Both the position numbers and the translations under genes were made by a program. Below the pieces are notes generated by a model. The model was not told the origin of the DNA. It made no database searches and saw only the letters and a program-made list of their open reading frames with translations. This document shows, piece by piece, positions 19,062 through 29,085 of a DNA stretch of 64,000 bases. This stretch comes from Streptococcus suis (GTDB lineage: Bacteria > Bacillota > Bacilli > Lactobacillales > Streptococcaceae), in assembly GCF_019856455.1 (NCBI RefSeq), contig NZ_CP082205.1, positions 1,240,001 through 1,304,000 of the forward strand, in the 5' to 3' direction. Every line of letters begins with the position of its first letter. Position 1 is the first letter of the stretch.

Positions 19062-20321
19062 ATGATTTTTGACAAAGTTAACTACAAAGAATTTGATAAA
19101 GAAGTTTGGGAAGCTATCCAAGCTGAAGAAAAACGCCAACAAAATAATATCGAATTGATTGCGTCTGAAAACGTTGTTTCTAAAGCTGTTATGGCAGCTC
19201 AAGGTTCTATTTTGACCAATAAATACGCAGAAGGTTACCCAGGTCGTCGTTACTATGGCGGTACGGAATGCGTTGACGTAGTTGAAAGTTTAGCTATTGA
19301 ACGTGCTAAAGAAATATTCGGTGCAAAATTTGCTAACGTTCAACCACACTCAGGAAGCCAGGCCAATTGTGCTGCCTACATGGCCTTGATTGAGCCAGGA
19401 GACACTGTTATGGGGATGGACTTAGCTGCAGGTGGTCACTTGACTCACGGTGCATCAGTTAGCTTCTCAGGACAAACTTACAACTTTGTAGCTTACAATG
19501 TTGACGAAGAAACTGGCTTGCTTGATTACGATGCAATTTTAAAACAAGCAAAAGAAGTACAGCCAAAATTGATTGTAGCAGGTGCTTCAGCCTATGCCCG
19601 TACAATTGACTTTGCTAAATTCCGCGAAATTGCAGATGCAGTGGGTGCCAAACTGATGGTGGATATGGCTCATATTGCTGGTCTTGTAGCAGCAGGTCTT
19701 CATCCGAACCCAGTACCACATGCCCATATTACAACAACTACAACTCATAAAACTCTTCGTGGGCCACATGGTGGTTTAATTTTGACCAATGATGAAGAGC
19801 TCATCAAGAAAATCAACTCAGCCATCTTCCCAGGCATCCAAGGTGGTCCATTAGAGCATGTCATTGCTGCAAAAGCCGTATCTTTCAAAGAAGTTTTGGA
19901 CCCAGCTTTCAAAGACTATGCTCAGAAAGTGATTGAGAACAGCAAGGCCATGGCCGAAGTCTTCCTTGCAAACCCTAACTTTAAAGTCATCACAGGAGGA
20001 ACAGACAACCATCTCTTCCTCGTTGACGTGACCAAAGTTGTTGAAAATGGTAAAGTTGCTCAGCATCTCTTGGATGAAGTAAATATTACTCTCAATAAAA
20101 ACTCAATTCCTTACGAAAAACTCTCACCATTCAAAACAAGCGGTATCCGTATTGGCTCTGCGGCCATTACTGCTCGCGGTTTTGGAGTAGAGGAAGCTCG
20201 CAAAGTTGCACAACTAACTATCAAAGCACTTGAAAATGCAGAAAATGAAACCGCTCTTGAGGGAGTCCGTCAAGAAGTGCGTGCTTTGACAGATCAATTC
20301 CCACTTTACGAAGGTTTATAA
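19062..20321 (+). CDS. glyA: Serine hydroxymethyltransferase
   Basis: 419 residues. Interconverts serine and glycine while making methylenetetrahydrofolate, the methyl donor for thyA. The pyridoxal phosphate lysine is Lys230 in [14 protein letters not shown]. The LIASENV motif is near residue 29-35, and [13 protein letters not shown] near 52-64 is the strongest family signature. AAAGGAG precedes the start. The next ATG begins on its last base. Confidence 0.97.
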   Translation: MIFDKVNYKEFDKEVWEAIQAEEKRQQNNIELIASENVVSKAVMAAQGSILTNKYAEGYPGRRYYGGTECVDVVESLAIERAKEIFGAKFANVQPHSGSQANCAAYMALIEPGDTVMGMDLAAGGHLTHGASVSFSGQTYNFVAYNVDEETGLLDYDAILKQAKEVQPKLIVAGASAYARTIDFAKFREIADAVGAKLMVDMAHIAGLVAAGLHPNPVPHAHITTTTTHKTLRGPHGGLILTNDEELIKKINSAIFPGIQGGPLEHVIAAKAVSFKEVLDPAFKDYAQKVIENSKAMAEVFLANPNFKVITGGTDNHLFLVDVTKVVENGKVAQHLLDEVNITLNKNSIPYEKLSPFKTSGIRIGSAAITARGFGVEEARKVAQLTIKALENAENETALEGVRQEVRALTDQFPLYEGL

Positions 20322-21295
20322 TGGATATATTTGTAAAAAAAGCCATCATACATCAATTTAGTCCTGATGATACAGAGCTGGTCCTTGCCGACCAGCTTTT
20401 GACTGTTAGCCCAAAAATAGAAGAATATTTACGTAAAAAGATTGAACGTGTCTTTTCTGATGAAGCAAAAACAGGACAATTCAACCCCGACAATCCTTTT
20501 CTTGACTATTTAGATGGTGACCTACTGCCCAACTCTGTCAAGATTGCCAATCTCTGGAAAGAAGAATTTTCAATTTCTGAGAATTTAAAAACCAATGACC
20601 TCATTTTCATAGAGTTTGAACGAAATGGTGTGGAACATTTTGCCTTTTTGAGAATCTCACTGCGTGAAAATCTCGCCCACGTTGGTCTGGAAAGCGGAAG
20701 TCCTTTAAAAATCACCCAGAATAATTTACCTGGAGCAGGTTCAGCACCTGATGAAGCCTTGATTGTCAATCTTCAAACGCGGAAGTATCATTTGATTGAG
20801 AAAAGAATCAAACACAATGGAACCTTCCTCAATTATTTCTCAGATAATCTTCTGCAAGTTACACCAGCTATTTCTGCAAAAAAATCAATCAAAGCAGTAG
20901 AGCAAACTGCACAGAAGATTGCTGACAATTTCCATCAAGGCGATTTTCAATTTCAATCGAAAGTCAAGTCAGCTATTTTCAACAATTTGGAAGAAGATAA
21001 TGAGCTTTCACCCGAAAAATTGGCTGATCAGTTATTCGATAACAACCTGACCGCTCGTTTAAATTTCGTCGATCAACTGAAAGAGGTCATACCTGATAAG
21101 ATTTCCTTCGATGAAATTGATAGTAGCCGTCAACTTAAGAAATTTGAAAATCAGAAGCTATCTTTATCAAACGGAATTGAGTTGATTGTGCCAAATGCAA
21201 TCTATGAGGATGCAGAATCGGTTGAGTTTATTCAAAATGACAACGGGACCTATTCTATTCTTATCAAAAATATTGAAGACATAAAGAGCAAGTAA
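20321..21295 (+). CDS. Nucleoid-associated protein, NdpA/YejK family
   Basis: 324 residues. NdpA-type proteins bind the nucleoid; in Gram-positives the role is poorly known. The N-terminal [17 protein letters not shown] and the central LRISLRENLAH stretch are typical. Starts on the last base of glyA and is followed directly by the lysozyme-like gene, so the three form the distal end of a long operon. Confidence 0.85.
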   Translation: MDIFVKKAIIHQFSPDDTELVLADQLLTVSPKIEEYLRKKIERVFSDEAKTGQFNPDNPFLDYLDGDLLPNSVKIANLWKEEFSISENLKTNDLIFIEFERNGVEHFAFLRISLRENLAHVGLESGSPLKITQNNLPGAGSAPDEALIVNLQTRKYHLIEKRIKHNGTFLNYFSDNLLQVTPAISAKKSIKAVEQTAQKIADNFHQGDFQFQSKVKSAIFNNLEEDNELSPEKLADQLFDNNLTARLNFVDQLKEVIPDKISFDEIDSSRQLKKFENQKLSLSNGIELIVPNAIYEDAESVEFIQNDNGTYSILIKNIEDIKSK

Positions 21296-21895
21296 ATGAA
21301 AAAACTGATACGTACGCTGATACTTCTTTTACTGATTTTTCTCGGTTACAAATTCTATCAAACCTACAGTGCAGTCAAGCAAGTGATGACCTATCAAACT
21401 ATGGTACAAGAAGTATTGGCTGAAAACGACACACCAGCTAATGAAGAACTAGTCCTAGCAATGATTTACACAGAAACCAAGGGACAAGAAGCAGATGTCA
21501 TGCAATCAAGTGAGTCCGCTACTGGCTATGCTAACACTATCACGGATAGTAGAGAGAGTATCAGGCAAGGAATTATCTACCTGACAGAAAACCTACGGTT
21601 GGCTGAGGAAAAAGGAGTAGAGGTTTGGACAGCAGTTCAGGCATATAATTTCGGTCCAGCCTATATTGACTATATTGCTGAGCATGGTGGAGAACATACA
21701 CTCTCGTTAGCTAAAGAATACTCCAGAACAGTAGTAGCACCAATCTTAGGGAATACTACAGAAGAAACATATACCTATTTTCATCCCTTGGCTTTGCTAA
21801 ATGGCGGGAAGTTATATGTAAATGGTGGAAATATCTACTATGCTAGACAGGTTCGTTTTAATATGCACCTGATGCGCCTCATTAATTTATTTTAA
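21296..21895 (+). CDS. Lysozyme-like protein (pneumococcal vaccine antigen A family)
   Basis: 199 residues with an N-terminal signal-anchor (about residues 5-19) and an extracellular lysozyme-like fold. [22 protein letters not shown] near residue 56-77 holds the catalytic Glu of transglycosylase-like enzymes, and the [14 protein letters not shown] segment matches the family tail. Family members are cell-surface proteins thought to act on peptidoglycan. The ATG follows the ndpA stop immediately. Enzymatic activity is inferred from fold resemblance. Confidence 0.8.
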   Translation: MKKLIRTLILLLLIFLGYKFYQTYSAVKQVMTYQTMVQEVLAENDTPANEELVLAMIYTETKGQEADVMQSSESATGYANTITDSRESIRQGIIYLTENLRLAEEKGVEVWTAVQAYNFGPAYIDYIAEHGGEHTLSLAKEYSRTVVAPILGNTTEETYTYFHPLALLNGGKLYVNGGNIYYARQVRFNMHLMRLINLF

Positions 21896-21903
21896 TACCT
21901 ATC

Positions 21904-21932
21904 AAACTCATCGGAAATCTGATGAGTTTTTA
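21904..21932 (+). terminator. Terminator of the prfA-to-lysozyme operon
   Basis: AAACTCATC (21904-21912) pairs with GATGAGTTT (21921-21929), followed by T. Confidence 0.85.
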
Positions 21933-21995
21933 ACTACAGCATTTTTACAAACTAGGTAAAATTGTAGTATAATAAAGAGAATAGGAGACAGAGTG

Positions 21996-22754
21996 ATGAA
22001 ACGAAATGTATTGATTACAGGTGCAAGTAGTGGTATTGGCAAAGCAATCGCTTATGTGTTTGCTGCTAATGGTGATAATATCATCATTACAGGACGAAGA
22101 TTGGACAAACTAGAAGAAATTAAGCAAGATATTGAAGAGCAATACCATGTTCAGGTATCAGTTCATTCATTTGATATTACGAATATGGAACAAACAATTG
22201 TAAATTGTCAAAAAATCTTAGAAGAAGTCGGACAAATTCATATTTTGGTAAACAATGCTGGTCTGGCATTGGGATTGGACAAATTCCAAGACTATGATTT
22301 GACTGACATGATGACAATGGTTGATACCAATATTAAAGGATTACTAACTGTGACACGTCAGTTATTGCCACAAATGGTTGAAAATAATGAGGGTCATATT
22401 ATCAATATTGGATCAACGGCCGGTATTTATGCCTATGCAGGTGCTGCTGTCTATGCTGCAACCAAATCAGCTGTCAAAGTGCTTTCAGACGGTATCCGTA
22501 TTGACACGATTGATAAAAATATCAAGGTAACTACGTTACAACCCGGTATCGTTGAGACTGATTTTAGCCAAGTCCGTTTTCATGGAGATAAAGAGAGAGC
22601 GGCGTCAGTCTATCAAGGAATTGATGCTCTTCAAGCAAATGATATTGCCAGCTGTACTCTATTTGTTGCAAATCAACCTGCACACGTGCAGATTTCTGAT
22701 ATGACCATTATGGCAACCAAACAGGCAACTGGCTTTACTATTCATAGAGATTAG
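21996..22754 (+). CDS. Short-chain dehydrogenase/reductase (YdfG-like)
   Basis: 252 residues from ATG 21996, with AGGAG 8 bases before (a GTG one codon earlier is less well placed). The cofactor loop ITGASSGIGKA is at about 7-17, NNAG near 88, and the catalytic Ser-Tyr-Lys as GSTAG, then YAATKSA. The pattern fits NADP-dependent 3-hydroxy acid dehydrogenases of the YdfG type, but the substrate is not fixed by sequence. It may be co-transcribed with the lipoprotein gene 16 bases on. Confidence 0.88.
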   Translation: MKRNVLITGASSGIGKAIAYVFAANGDNIIITGRRLDKLEEIKQDIEEQYHVQVSVHSFDITNMEQTIVNCQKILEEVGQIHILVNNAGLALGLDKFQDYDLTDMMTMVDTNIKGLLTVTRQLLPQMVENNEGHIINIGSTAGIYAYAGAAVYAATKSAVKVLSDGIRIDTIDKNIKVTTLQPGIVETDFSQVRFHGDKERAASVYQGIDALQANDIASCTLFVANQPAHVQISDMTIMATKQATGFTIHRD

Positions 22755-22770
22755 AGGGGAGATAGCTAGA

Positions 22771-23520
22771 ATGAACAGAAAATATTTAGCACTCGCTCTT
22801 GGCTTACTCACTATCATGTCGCTTTCTGCCTGTCAAACTGAAAAGAAGGGCAGTTCCGCAAGTACCTCAACTGCTGATACCCAGGTTTCTAATGCCAATA
22901 CAAGCACGTCATCAACAATCCAACGTGAGATTTCTCTTAGTTCTATGGATATAGATGCTCTAATGCAAGGCAATTACGATAGTATACTAGGCACCTGGCA
23001 AAATAGCCAAGGAAATTCACTAGTCTTCAATAGCAAAGGATTAGTAGCAGATAGCCAGTCCTTACTTGGCCGCGGAAAAATAACTGATGGAATTTTTGAA
23101 ACAGGCTATGTAGACGCAACGATTGGCGATGTAACACTATTAATGATTCCTAAAGGAACACAAGCAAATACAACTGAGATAGACACTACTGACTCTACGC
23201 GCGATAGAATGATTGTAATAAGCCAAGAAACAACAGCAGATGTGGTAGATGTCTATTATCGCTTGACCAATTCAGCCACTAGCGGTATAGACCCATTAAA
23301 AAATACTGAAACAGGCGTACAGTTGGATAGTGGACCAAAAACGATTGATTATGCCAACTCAATTTTAGGCGAAAACAATTGGCGCGTCATTGAAGGAAAC
23401 TACACGCGCACCGAATCTATTCCTTATAATGTTTTGGAAGGCGATGATAATGCCCGTTACACTATTTACCAAAACGGTGTTATTATCAATGCAGATTATC
23501 AAATTGTTTATCAACCATAA
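22771..23520 (+). CDS. Lipoprotein, DUF6287-like
   Basis: 249 residues with a signal peptide ending in lipobox LSAC (Cys21), a Ser/Thr-rich linker (residues 25-52), then a segment MDIDALMQGNYDSILGTW resembling the DUF6287 domain of streptococcal surface lipoproteins. Anchored to the outer face of the membrane. Function unknown. GGGGAGATAG provides the ribosome binding site. Confidence 0.75.
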   Translation: MNRKYLALALGLLTIMSLSACQTEKKGSSASTSTADTQVSNANTSTSSTIQREISLSSMDIDALMQGNYDSILGTWQNSQGNSLVFNSKGLVADSQSLLGRGKITDGIFETGYVDATIGDVTLLMIPKGTQANTTEIDTTDSTRDRMIVISQETTADVVDVYYRLTNSATSGIDPLKNTETGVQLDSGPKTIDYANSILGENNWRVIEGNYTRTESIPYNVLEGDDNARYTIYQNGVIINADYQIVYQP

Positions 23521-23541
23521 TGATTCTCTAGGAGGTTAGAT

Positions 23542-23895
23542 ATGACATTCACATCATTTGAACTAACACGCAATGTGCAAGATTTTCATTTGGCAGCCTT
23601 TGCCTACTATGATGGACTAGATGTAATCGACCAACTCAAGCCAGGAACACCTGTTCAGCTAGTCGGAGAACCTTCAAACCCACATGACTCAGAAGCTGTA
23701 GCAATCTTTTATCAGGGCACAAAGTTAGGATATATCCCATCGGATAAAAACTCACTAATCAGTCGCTTAATCTATTTTGGACACGGCGATATTCTAGAGG
23801 CGCGTATTCAGATGTCCAATACAGAAAATCATCCTGATCGCCAGTTTCGAGTCGTTGTAAAACTAAAAGATAATCGTAAAAATGATAGTCGGTAA
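23542..23895 (+). CDS. HIRAN domain protein
   Basis: 117 residues that are almost entirely one HIRAN domain: GTPVQLVGEPSNPHDSEAVA near residue 37-56 and KLGYIPSDKN near 61-70 are its hallmarks. In eukaryotic helicases HIRAN binds 3' DNA ends. Stand-alone bacterial copies are uncharacterised, but DNA binding is plausible. AGGAGG precedes the start. The stop lies inside the target duplication of an IS4 element. Confidence 0.85.
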   Translation: MTFTSFELTRNVQDFHLAAFAYYDGLDVIDQLKPGTPVQLVGEPSNPHDSEAVAIFYQGTKLGYIPSDKNSLISRLIYFGHGDILEARIQMSNTENHPDRQFRVVVKLKDNRKNDSR

Positions 23896-25413
23896 TTTAC
23901 CCAATGTCATTAAGTTAAGCATTTAAACAATTAAAGGAACTATTCTCGTCTGAGCAGTTCATGACAAAACGGGAACAGTTTTTGTATTTAGGGCGCACAA
24001 AAAGGATGTTTTTTAACCCAATTTTTCAACTATTATGTTACTCTATAAGTGAAGCTTACAGGTGCCTTGCTTTTTATCTTTCTTTGGAACGTTCGATTGG
24101 GTCGGATGATGGATAAATGCTTGGCAATGTAGGTTTCCAATTGGAAGGAAGTGAGTTCAGCTCTAAGAAATTTTCGACAGGCATAAACAGCGTCTGAAAA
24201 ACAAATTTTATAAGCCTGTTTTAACTTTGATGTTTTAATGGTAACGTGTGAGGTTAGCCATTTACAAACATTAAAATTGATAAAGCGAGCGTAGATTTCT
24301 TGGAGAATCCCTTCCTTCTTTTTTGCATGAAAATGAGTCAGACCGATACTGTATTTTAGGTCACGAAAACTGGTCTCTATGCCCCATCTGTAGGCATAGA
24401 GCTCTTTTAATTTTTCTGGAGAATAATCGGTGTTTGTCACCAAAGTTTCAAAGAAACCTGGCTTGATTTCGAGACGCACCATTCGAAAATGAAGTTCGTA
24501 AAACTGAACTGGGTCGCTTTTTCGGCTAGAGCTTGGTAGAAAGTCAAAGGATGTGTGATTAGGTAAACAGCGATAGTGATTAGGAAAATTGTGATACTGT
24601 TGCTTCATCTCATTGGTCTGTTTCCGACAGATGTTTAGGTCAAATTTTTCATCAAAACAAGGGGTGTCAGGGAGGTTAAATCCTGATTTCATAGAATGAT
24701 TCCCGTCACGAATACGAATAATATAGGACCAATTTCTTTCTTGGCAGTGAGCCATGACATTGTAGGATTCATACCCCCTATCCATTATTACCAGAGCTTG
24801 TTTGAAAGAAGAGTTCTTCATCATATCAATAAAAGCCGCACGTTCATCAACCTCTCGATTATCTTGGATCCGTAAATCATGATACATCTCTTGTTCGAGA
24901 TTGTAGAGAGCATTAATATGAATGAGATTGTAAGGAGTGTGGTGTGGTCCAGTTTGAAAAGAGGTCGTTTTATCAAAACGATTTCTTGGTAGAATCACAT
25001 CACTGCCATCAACAGCCAGGATAGGGAGATTATCAGAGATTGGAATTTTAGAAGTAATATCCCTAAAAAGTGTTTTAAAAGCTTGGTGTTTAATCTGATA
25101 CCGTCGTTGAACAAAGGCAGATTGAGAGACAGGCAAATCTAAATCAAGTAGCTCTTTGGCTAAGGTATTACCACCCATGGTCAGTATGGCTTGAATCATG
25201 GTTTTCATAGTTAGCTGACTTTGCCGACTAAAATCTTTTTCAGGATGAAGCACAAACTGATTGGCACTAGAAACGATGTCGTTAATACTATCAAGTAAAT
25301 GAGCTTTAATCTGATCTAGCATGACTTTTCCCCTTTTATTTTTAGTGTAACATAAAAACTAACCCACCACAAAATGTGATAGGTTAGTTAACTTAATGAC
25401 ATTGGGTAATTTA
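23893..25413 (-). mobile_element. IS4-family insertion sequence with TAATTTA target duplication
   Basis: The inverted repeat CCCAATGTCATTAAGTTAA starts at 23900, and its complement ends at 25406. TAATTTA flanks both sides (23893-23899, 25407-25413). The element is about 1.5 kb with one transposase gene on the minus strand. The left duplication overlaps the stop codon of the HIRAN gene, whose reading frame is kept. Confidence 0.88.
24033..25322 (-). CDS. IS4-family transposase
   Basis: 429 residues, full length. DDE residues fall in LAVDGSDV, VIMDRGYES and the C-terminal Y-x2-R-x3-E-x6-K signature YAYRWGIETSFRDLK, which defines IS4. The gene appears intact and the inverted repeats are preserved, so the element may be active. 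Confidence 0.93.
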   Translation of the reverse strand: MLDQIKAHLLDSINDIVSSANQFVLHPEKDFSRQSQLTMKTMIQAILTMGGNTLAKELLDLDLPVSQSAFVQRRYQIKHQAFKTLFRDITSKIPISDNLPILAVDGSDVILPRNRFDKTTSFQTGPHHTPYNLIHINALYNLEQEMYHDLRIQDNREVDERAAFIDMMKNSSFKQALVIMDRGYESYNVMAHCQERNWSYIIRIRDGNHSMKSGFNLPDTPCFDEKFDLNICRKQTNEMKQQYHNFPNHYRCLPNHTSFDFLPSSSRKSDPVQFYELHFRMVRLEIKPGFFETLVTNTDYSPEKLKELYAYRWGIETSFRDLKYSIGLTHFHAKKKEGILQEIYARFINFNVCKWLTSHVTIKTSKLKQAYKICFSDAVYACRKFLRAELTSFQLETYIAKHLSIIRPNRTFQRKIKSKAPVSFTYRVT

Positions 25414-25428
25414 CCACCTACCCTTTTT

Positions 25429-26286
25429 CTACTTAACACGGAGCTGTGCTCTCTGTTTTTGTTCTTCAATAATGCTTAAAAAGGCTGCAAACTCCCTATC
25501 CAGGCGATGTTGGTAGGCCTTATTTTTTATTGTGAGATCTTCCAAGAACACTGGATAGGTTCCTTTTTTATACAATTCTCCTTGAAAGAAGAAGCGGTCC
25601 GATAATTTATCAACTGAAACAAGAGAAGAACGCCAGCGGCTTTTACGAGAATGAGAAGGTTTCCAAGATATTTTTAATTGCTTCTCATAAAAGTACCAGC
25701 CCATAATATAGATTTTAGTAATCTGATTTCGTTTTCTGTCTTGATAGAAACAAGGAACTGCATAAACATTTCCATGCTTTGTTTGCAAAAAAGGATGAAA
25801 ATCTTTTATCTTTTCGTATTCTTTCTTTGGAATAAGGGTTAATTGATTATCCTTAATAACCTTCTTTTCATCAATAGTATACGAATAACGGTAGGGGTCA
25901 TAAATGGTTGATTGTCCACGCGCTCTATAACGCTCTGCCATTTCCTTAAAAATAGGTAGACGTCCATAACCATCCATCAGACTAGATAGACTAAGTCCTC
26001 GTCGATTATTATTTTTCTTCACACCAAGAATCTGGCAGGTAGGCCAATAATTGATAGGAATGGCTCCTAATCCGACCAGAAGACCGGCGCTGTCAAAATG
26101 ACTGGCAAAGCGTACCTCACGAGTGTGACCAGTCTCATTTTTCAAATCAACAAATACAGGTTGCTTGTCCTGTTCAAAAACAATTATATAATTTCCAGAA
26201 GACTCCGTATTTTCTCTAATTGGAACGGTGTAGAAGTGGTGAAAATTTGGTAATTCTAGTAACTTTCCAAGTGTTGATGTTTTCAT
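25429..26286 (-). CDS. Unrecognised cytoplasmic protein
   Basis: 285 residues from the ATG at 26286 (MKTSTLGKLLELPNF). I prefer this over an upstream ATG at 26397 because an extended -10 (TGT-TATACT) ends six bases before it, which suggests a leaderless message. No signal peptide or membrane helix. The protein is rich in Lys, Arg and aromatic residues (for example KPSHSRKSRWRSSLV near 205), which would suit nucleic-acid binding, but I recognise no domain. A palindrome just upstream suggests dedicated regulation. Confidence 0.55.
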   Translation of the reverse strand: MKTSTLGKLLELPNFHHFYTVPIRENTESSGNYIIVFEQDKQPVFVDLKNETGHTREVRFASHFDSAGLLVGLGAIPINYWPTCQILGVKKNNNRRGLSLSSLMDGYGRLPIFKEMAERYRARGQSTIYDPYRYSYTIDEKKVIKDNQLTLIPKKEYEKIKDFHPFLQTKHGNVYAVPCFYQDRKRNQITKIYIMGWYFYEKQLKISWKPSHSRKSRWRSSLVSVDKLSDRFFFQGELYKKGTYPVFLEDLTIKNKAYQHRLDREFAAFLSIIEEQKQRAQLRVK

Positions 26287-26292
26287 AACACA

Positions 26293-26345
26293 AGTATAAC
26301 AAAAAATATTTTTCAAATCCACAAAAACGTTTAATTTGTTAAACG
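26293..26345 (-). promoter_or_regulatory. Leaderless promoter and 18-bp palindrome upstream of the 25.4-kb gene
   Basis: TATACT (26298-26293 on the minus strand) is preceded by TGT and followed six bases later by ATG. CGTTTAACAAATTAAACG (26345-26328), a perfect 7-4-7 palindrome, sits just upstream of the -35 region. Confidence 0.5.
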
Positions 26346-26362
26346 AAAAATATAAAGAAGCT

Positions 26363-26389
26363 GGGAAAGACATCCATGACGACTTTCCC
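26363..26389 (-). terminator. Hairpin after the 26.4-kb gene
   Basis: GGGAAAG pairs with CTTTCCC across a 13-base loop, with a T-rich stretch some bases later. It is a plausible but not canonical terminator. Confidence 0.4.
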
Positions 26390-26404
26390 ACTCTCACCGT
26401 TTAT

Positions 26405-27193
26405 TCAAGGATAGGTGATGATTGTCTTATCTACCGAATCTTCTAAAGCCTGGCGCGATTCTTCTGATAAACGCAAATCTGCAAGGGTTTGTTCTGAAAA
26501 ATAGTAGGGATTTAGACTATCTACAAATGCAGAAATTGAAATGACAGCTTTCTCCAATATCAGAGATTTTTCAGTGTAAGCAAAGGGAATAGCAGACCAA
26601 TCATCACTCTCGAACATTTCTAAAATATCTTTTTGAACTTGAATTTCAGCCTCATTTTTAGCTGAAACTAGGATTGTTTTTAGTGTAGTACGAAAACTCT
26701 CCTTGTCTTGCACCAAGTCTTCCAAGGTCAACAAGCTTTCATCTGCCTTCTCATAAAAAATATCTAATTCCGTCTCTGATGAAGTAGTCACATGGAGCCA
26801 GTCAGCCTTGATACTGTTTTTCATTACTGCATAGGCAGAAGTATTTTCAAAGGGACTGCTGCGCGTTTGAGGATAGAGAACAATCCACTCTTTCTGGAAT
26901 AGATTGTCAGGTTTAGCTATTTTCAGTTCCTCCTCAGAAGCTGTACCAATCCGCTGGCTGATAGCAGTAGTGTCATCTCGCTGAAGGAATCCAATGATAC
27001 GCGGATTTTGCGGACCGCCAATGGCATCAATTTTTGTTCCCAGATCATTAATAATGCGTATGTTCAAGGCATGACACTGCTCATTTAATAGTCTATTTTG
27101 CTCTTTTCCGAGCCAGTAGATTCCGATACAAGATAGACCAGCGGCAATAAGCAAGACAAGTAACAGCGCTTTCGAGTATTTCAACACAGCCAT
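26405..27193 (-). CDS. Membrane-anchored protein, unknown function
   Basis: 262 residues from ATG 27193 (GAAAGG upstream). One N-terminal helix (about residues 7-29) anchors an acidic extracytoplasmic domain; no lipobox and no other helix. I do not recognise the domain. Minus strand, upstream of the preceding unknown gene and divergent from mcrB, so it shares the 27.2-27.4 kb promoter region with the restriction genes. Confidence 0.6.
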   Translation of the reverse strand: MAVLKYSKALLLVLLIAAGLSCIGIYWLGKEQNRLLNEQCHALNIRIINDLGTKIDAIGGPQNPRIIGFLQRDDTTAISQRIGTASEEELKIAKPDNLFQKEWIVLYPQTRSSPFENTSAYAVMKNSIKADWLHVTTSSETELDIFYEKADESLLTLEDLVQDKESFRTTLKTILVSAKNEAEIQVQKDILEMFESDDWSAIPFAYTEKSLILEKAVISISAFVDSLNPYYFSEQTLADLRLSEESRQALEDSVDKTIITYP

Positions 27194-27300
27194 CACACCT
27201 TTCTAAAACGTTTTCAGTCACATATTATCATATAAAAATATCAAAAGCAACTATTTTAAGGTACCACATTAAACGGTTACACAAGTATATAAATTCTAAG

Positions 27301-27329
27301 TTTACGACAGGAAAGTTTAATGATAAAAT
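27301..27329 (+). promoter_or_regulatory. Promoter of mcrB-mcrC
   Basis: TTTACG (27301-27306), then 17 bases, then an extended -10 TGA-TAAAAT (27321-27329). The mcrB ribosome binding site TTGGAGGA follows at 27376-27383. Confidence 0.5.
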
Positions 27330-27387
27330 ATAGGTAATTCGAACTCATAATTTAATAGGTGTAGATACAACACCGTTGGAGGATACT

Positions 27388-29085
27388 ATGGATGAACAAT
27401 ATCAATTCAATTGGGTAAACTTTTATAAGGAATTTGCTTGGAAATTACTAGACTATAAAGATAATAGAGCAGAGCTGGTTGAGAAAGTAAAAGCTATCTA
27501 TACCAAAACCAAGATACATATGCCCACGTTAGAAAAGGACAATCAACTGATAGATATTGATCCTTTTACGATATTTGGACTCTTCAATAAGCAAATAAAA
27601 GAGGAGAATCGCATTAAAATTCTGACAGCTATAGCAGAATTATTCAACCTCCAAACGGAAATCCCATCCTCTTTTGAAAGCATACCAGTACTGATGAATC
27701 AGAATGCGACTTTCTATTACTTTATCGGAGATCGTGATGAGAAAGATATTGATGACTTATGGGAACTTTTCATTGCTGCTTTGACCTATAGCAAGGAGCC
27801 TACGGCTGAGAAGAAAGAAAAATTTTCACACTATTTTGATTTGGCTATAAACCAGAAAGGAAATGGCAACAGCAAGATTACGATGGCCTTGTATTGGATT
27901 GCTCCTGACTTTTTCTTGAACTTAGATAGCAGAAATAAGTGGTATGTATACGAATCTGGGGAGATTCCTACTGATGTCATCAAAAAACTACCAAAGATGA
28001 AGCCAAAAATTTCTGCCGATGATTATTTTTATATCTCGGACTCTATGCATCATTATTTAAACAGTGCAGAGAGCAAACTGAAAGATTTTAAAGATTTATC
28101 ATCCATGGCTTGGAAATACTCTAAACAGATCAATCAAGAAGAGAAGGAAAGAAGTGCTGGAGCAATTTCTCCACTGGCTGATGAAGCTGATACTGGAAAC
28201 GAGATAGGTAGTGAAGAGGTAGTAGAAGATAGCTATACGAAAAATCACTTCCTATCAGAAGTCTATATGACAGAAGAAGAGTATGATCAATTAACCTCCA
28301 TACTCCAAATGAAAAAGAATATCATCTTACAAGGAGCGCCAGGAGTTGGAAAGACGTTTGTTGCAGAACGCCTAGCATTTTCATTAATGGGTAAACCAGA
28401 TTTAGAAAGGGTCATGACAATTCAGTTTCACCAAAGCTATTCCTACGAGGACTTCATCATGGGCTTTAGACCTTCGACAAGTGGCTTTGAGCTGAGAAGA
28501 GGGGCATTCTATACTTTCTGCAAAAAAGCAGAGTCTGACAAGAGTCATGATTATTTCTTTATTATTGATGAAATAAACAGGGGAAATTTGAGCAAAATTT
28601 TTGGTGAATTGTTTATGCTGATAGAAAATGACAAACGAGGCAAGTCTTTACAGCTCCTCTACTCGGATGAGCAATTCTCAATTCCAGAAAATCTATATAT
28701 CATCGGCATGATGAATACCGCAGATAGGAGTTTAGCCCTACTTGATTATGCACTGAGACGACGCTTTGCCTTCTTTGACATCAAGCCAGGTTTTTCAACT
28801 GCGGGATTCAAAGATTATCAAACAAATCTGAAAAACGAAAAATTCGATAGACTCATTTCCTGTGTAGAAAAGCTAAATCAGGCCATTTCAACAGAGGAAG
28901 TACTGGGAGATAGCTTCTGTATTGGGCATAGTTACTTCTGCGGTTTATCGGCAGAAGTACTGGACCAAGGTTTGCTAGAAGCCATTGTTGAATATGAACT
29001 GATTCCTCTCTTGAAAGAATATTGGTTTGATGAACCGACAAAAATTCATGATTGGAGTAGTAAGTTAAGGAGTGCCATCCAGTGA
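27388..29085 (+). CDS. mcrB: McrB-type AAA+ GTPase subunit of a type IV restriction system
   Basis: 565 residues from ATG 27388 (GGAGG upstream). McrB hexamers hydrolyse GTP and translocate DNA to drive cleavage of modified DNA by McrC. The C-terminal motor has Walker A GAPGVGKT (316-323), Walker B FFIIDEINRGN (about 390-400), the McrB signature MMNTADRS (from 441), and RRRFAF arginine finger region. The N-terminal 290 residues form the specificity part and match no domain I can name, so the recognised modification is unknown. mcrC overlaps its stop. Confidence 0.88.
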   Translation: MDEQYQFNWVNFYKEFAWKLLDYKDNRAELVEKVKAIYTKTKIHMPTLEKDNQLIDIDPFTIFGLFNKQIKEENRIKILTAIAELFNLQTEIPSSFESIPVLMNQNATFYYFIGDRDEKDIDDLWELFIAALTYSKEPTAEKKEKFSHYFDLAINQKGNGNSKITMALYWIAPDFFLNLDSRNKWYVYESGEIPTDVIKKLPKMKPKISADDYFYISDSMHHYLNSAESKLKDFKDLSSMAWKYSKQINQEEKERSAGAISPLADEADTGNEIGSEEVVEDSYTKNHFLSEVYMTEEEYDQLTSILQMKKNIILQGAPGVGKTFVAERLAFSLMGKPDLERVMTIQFHQSYSYEDFIMGFRPSTSGFELRRGAFYTFCKKAESDKSHDYFFIIDEINRGNLSKIFGELFMLIENDKRGKSLQLLYSDEQFSIPENLYIIGMMNTADRSLALLDYALRRRFAFFDIKPGFSTAGFKDYQTNLKNEKFDRLISCVEKLNQAISTEEVLGDSFCIGHSYFCGLSAEVLDQGLLEAIVEYELIPLLKEYWFDEPTKIHDWSSKLRSAIQ

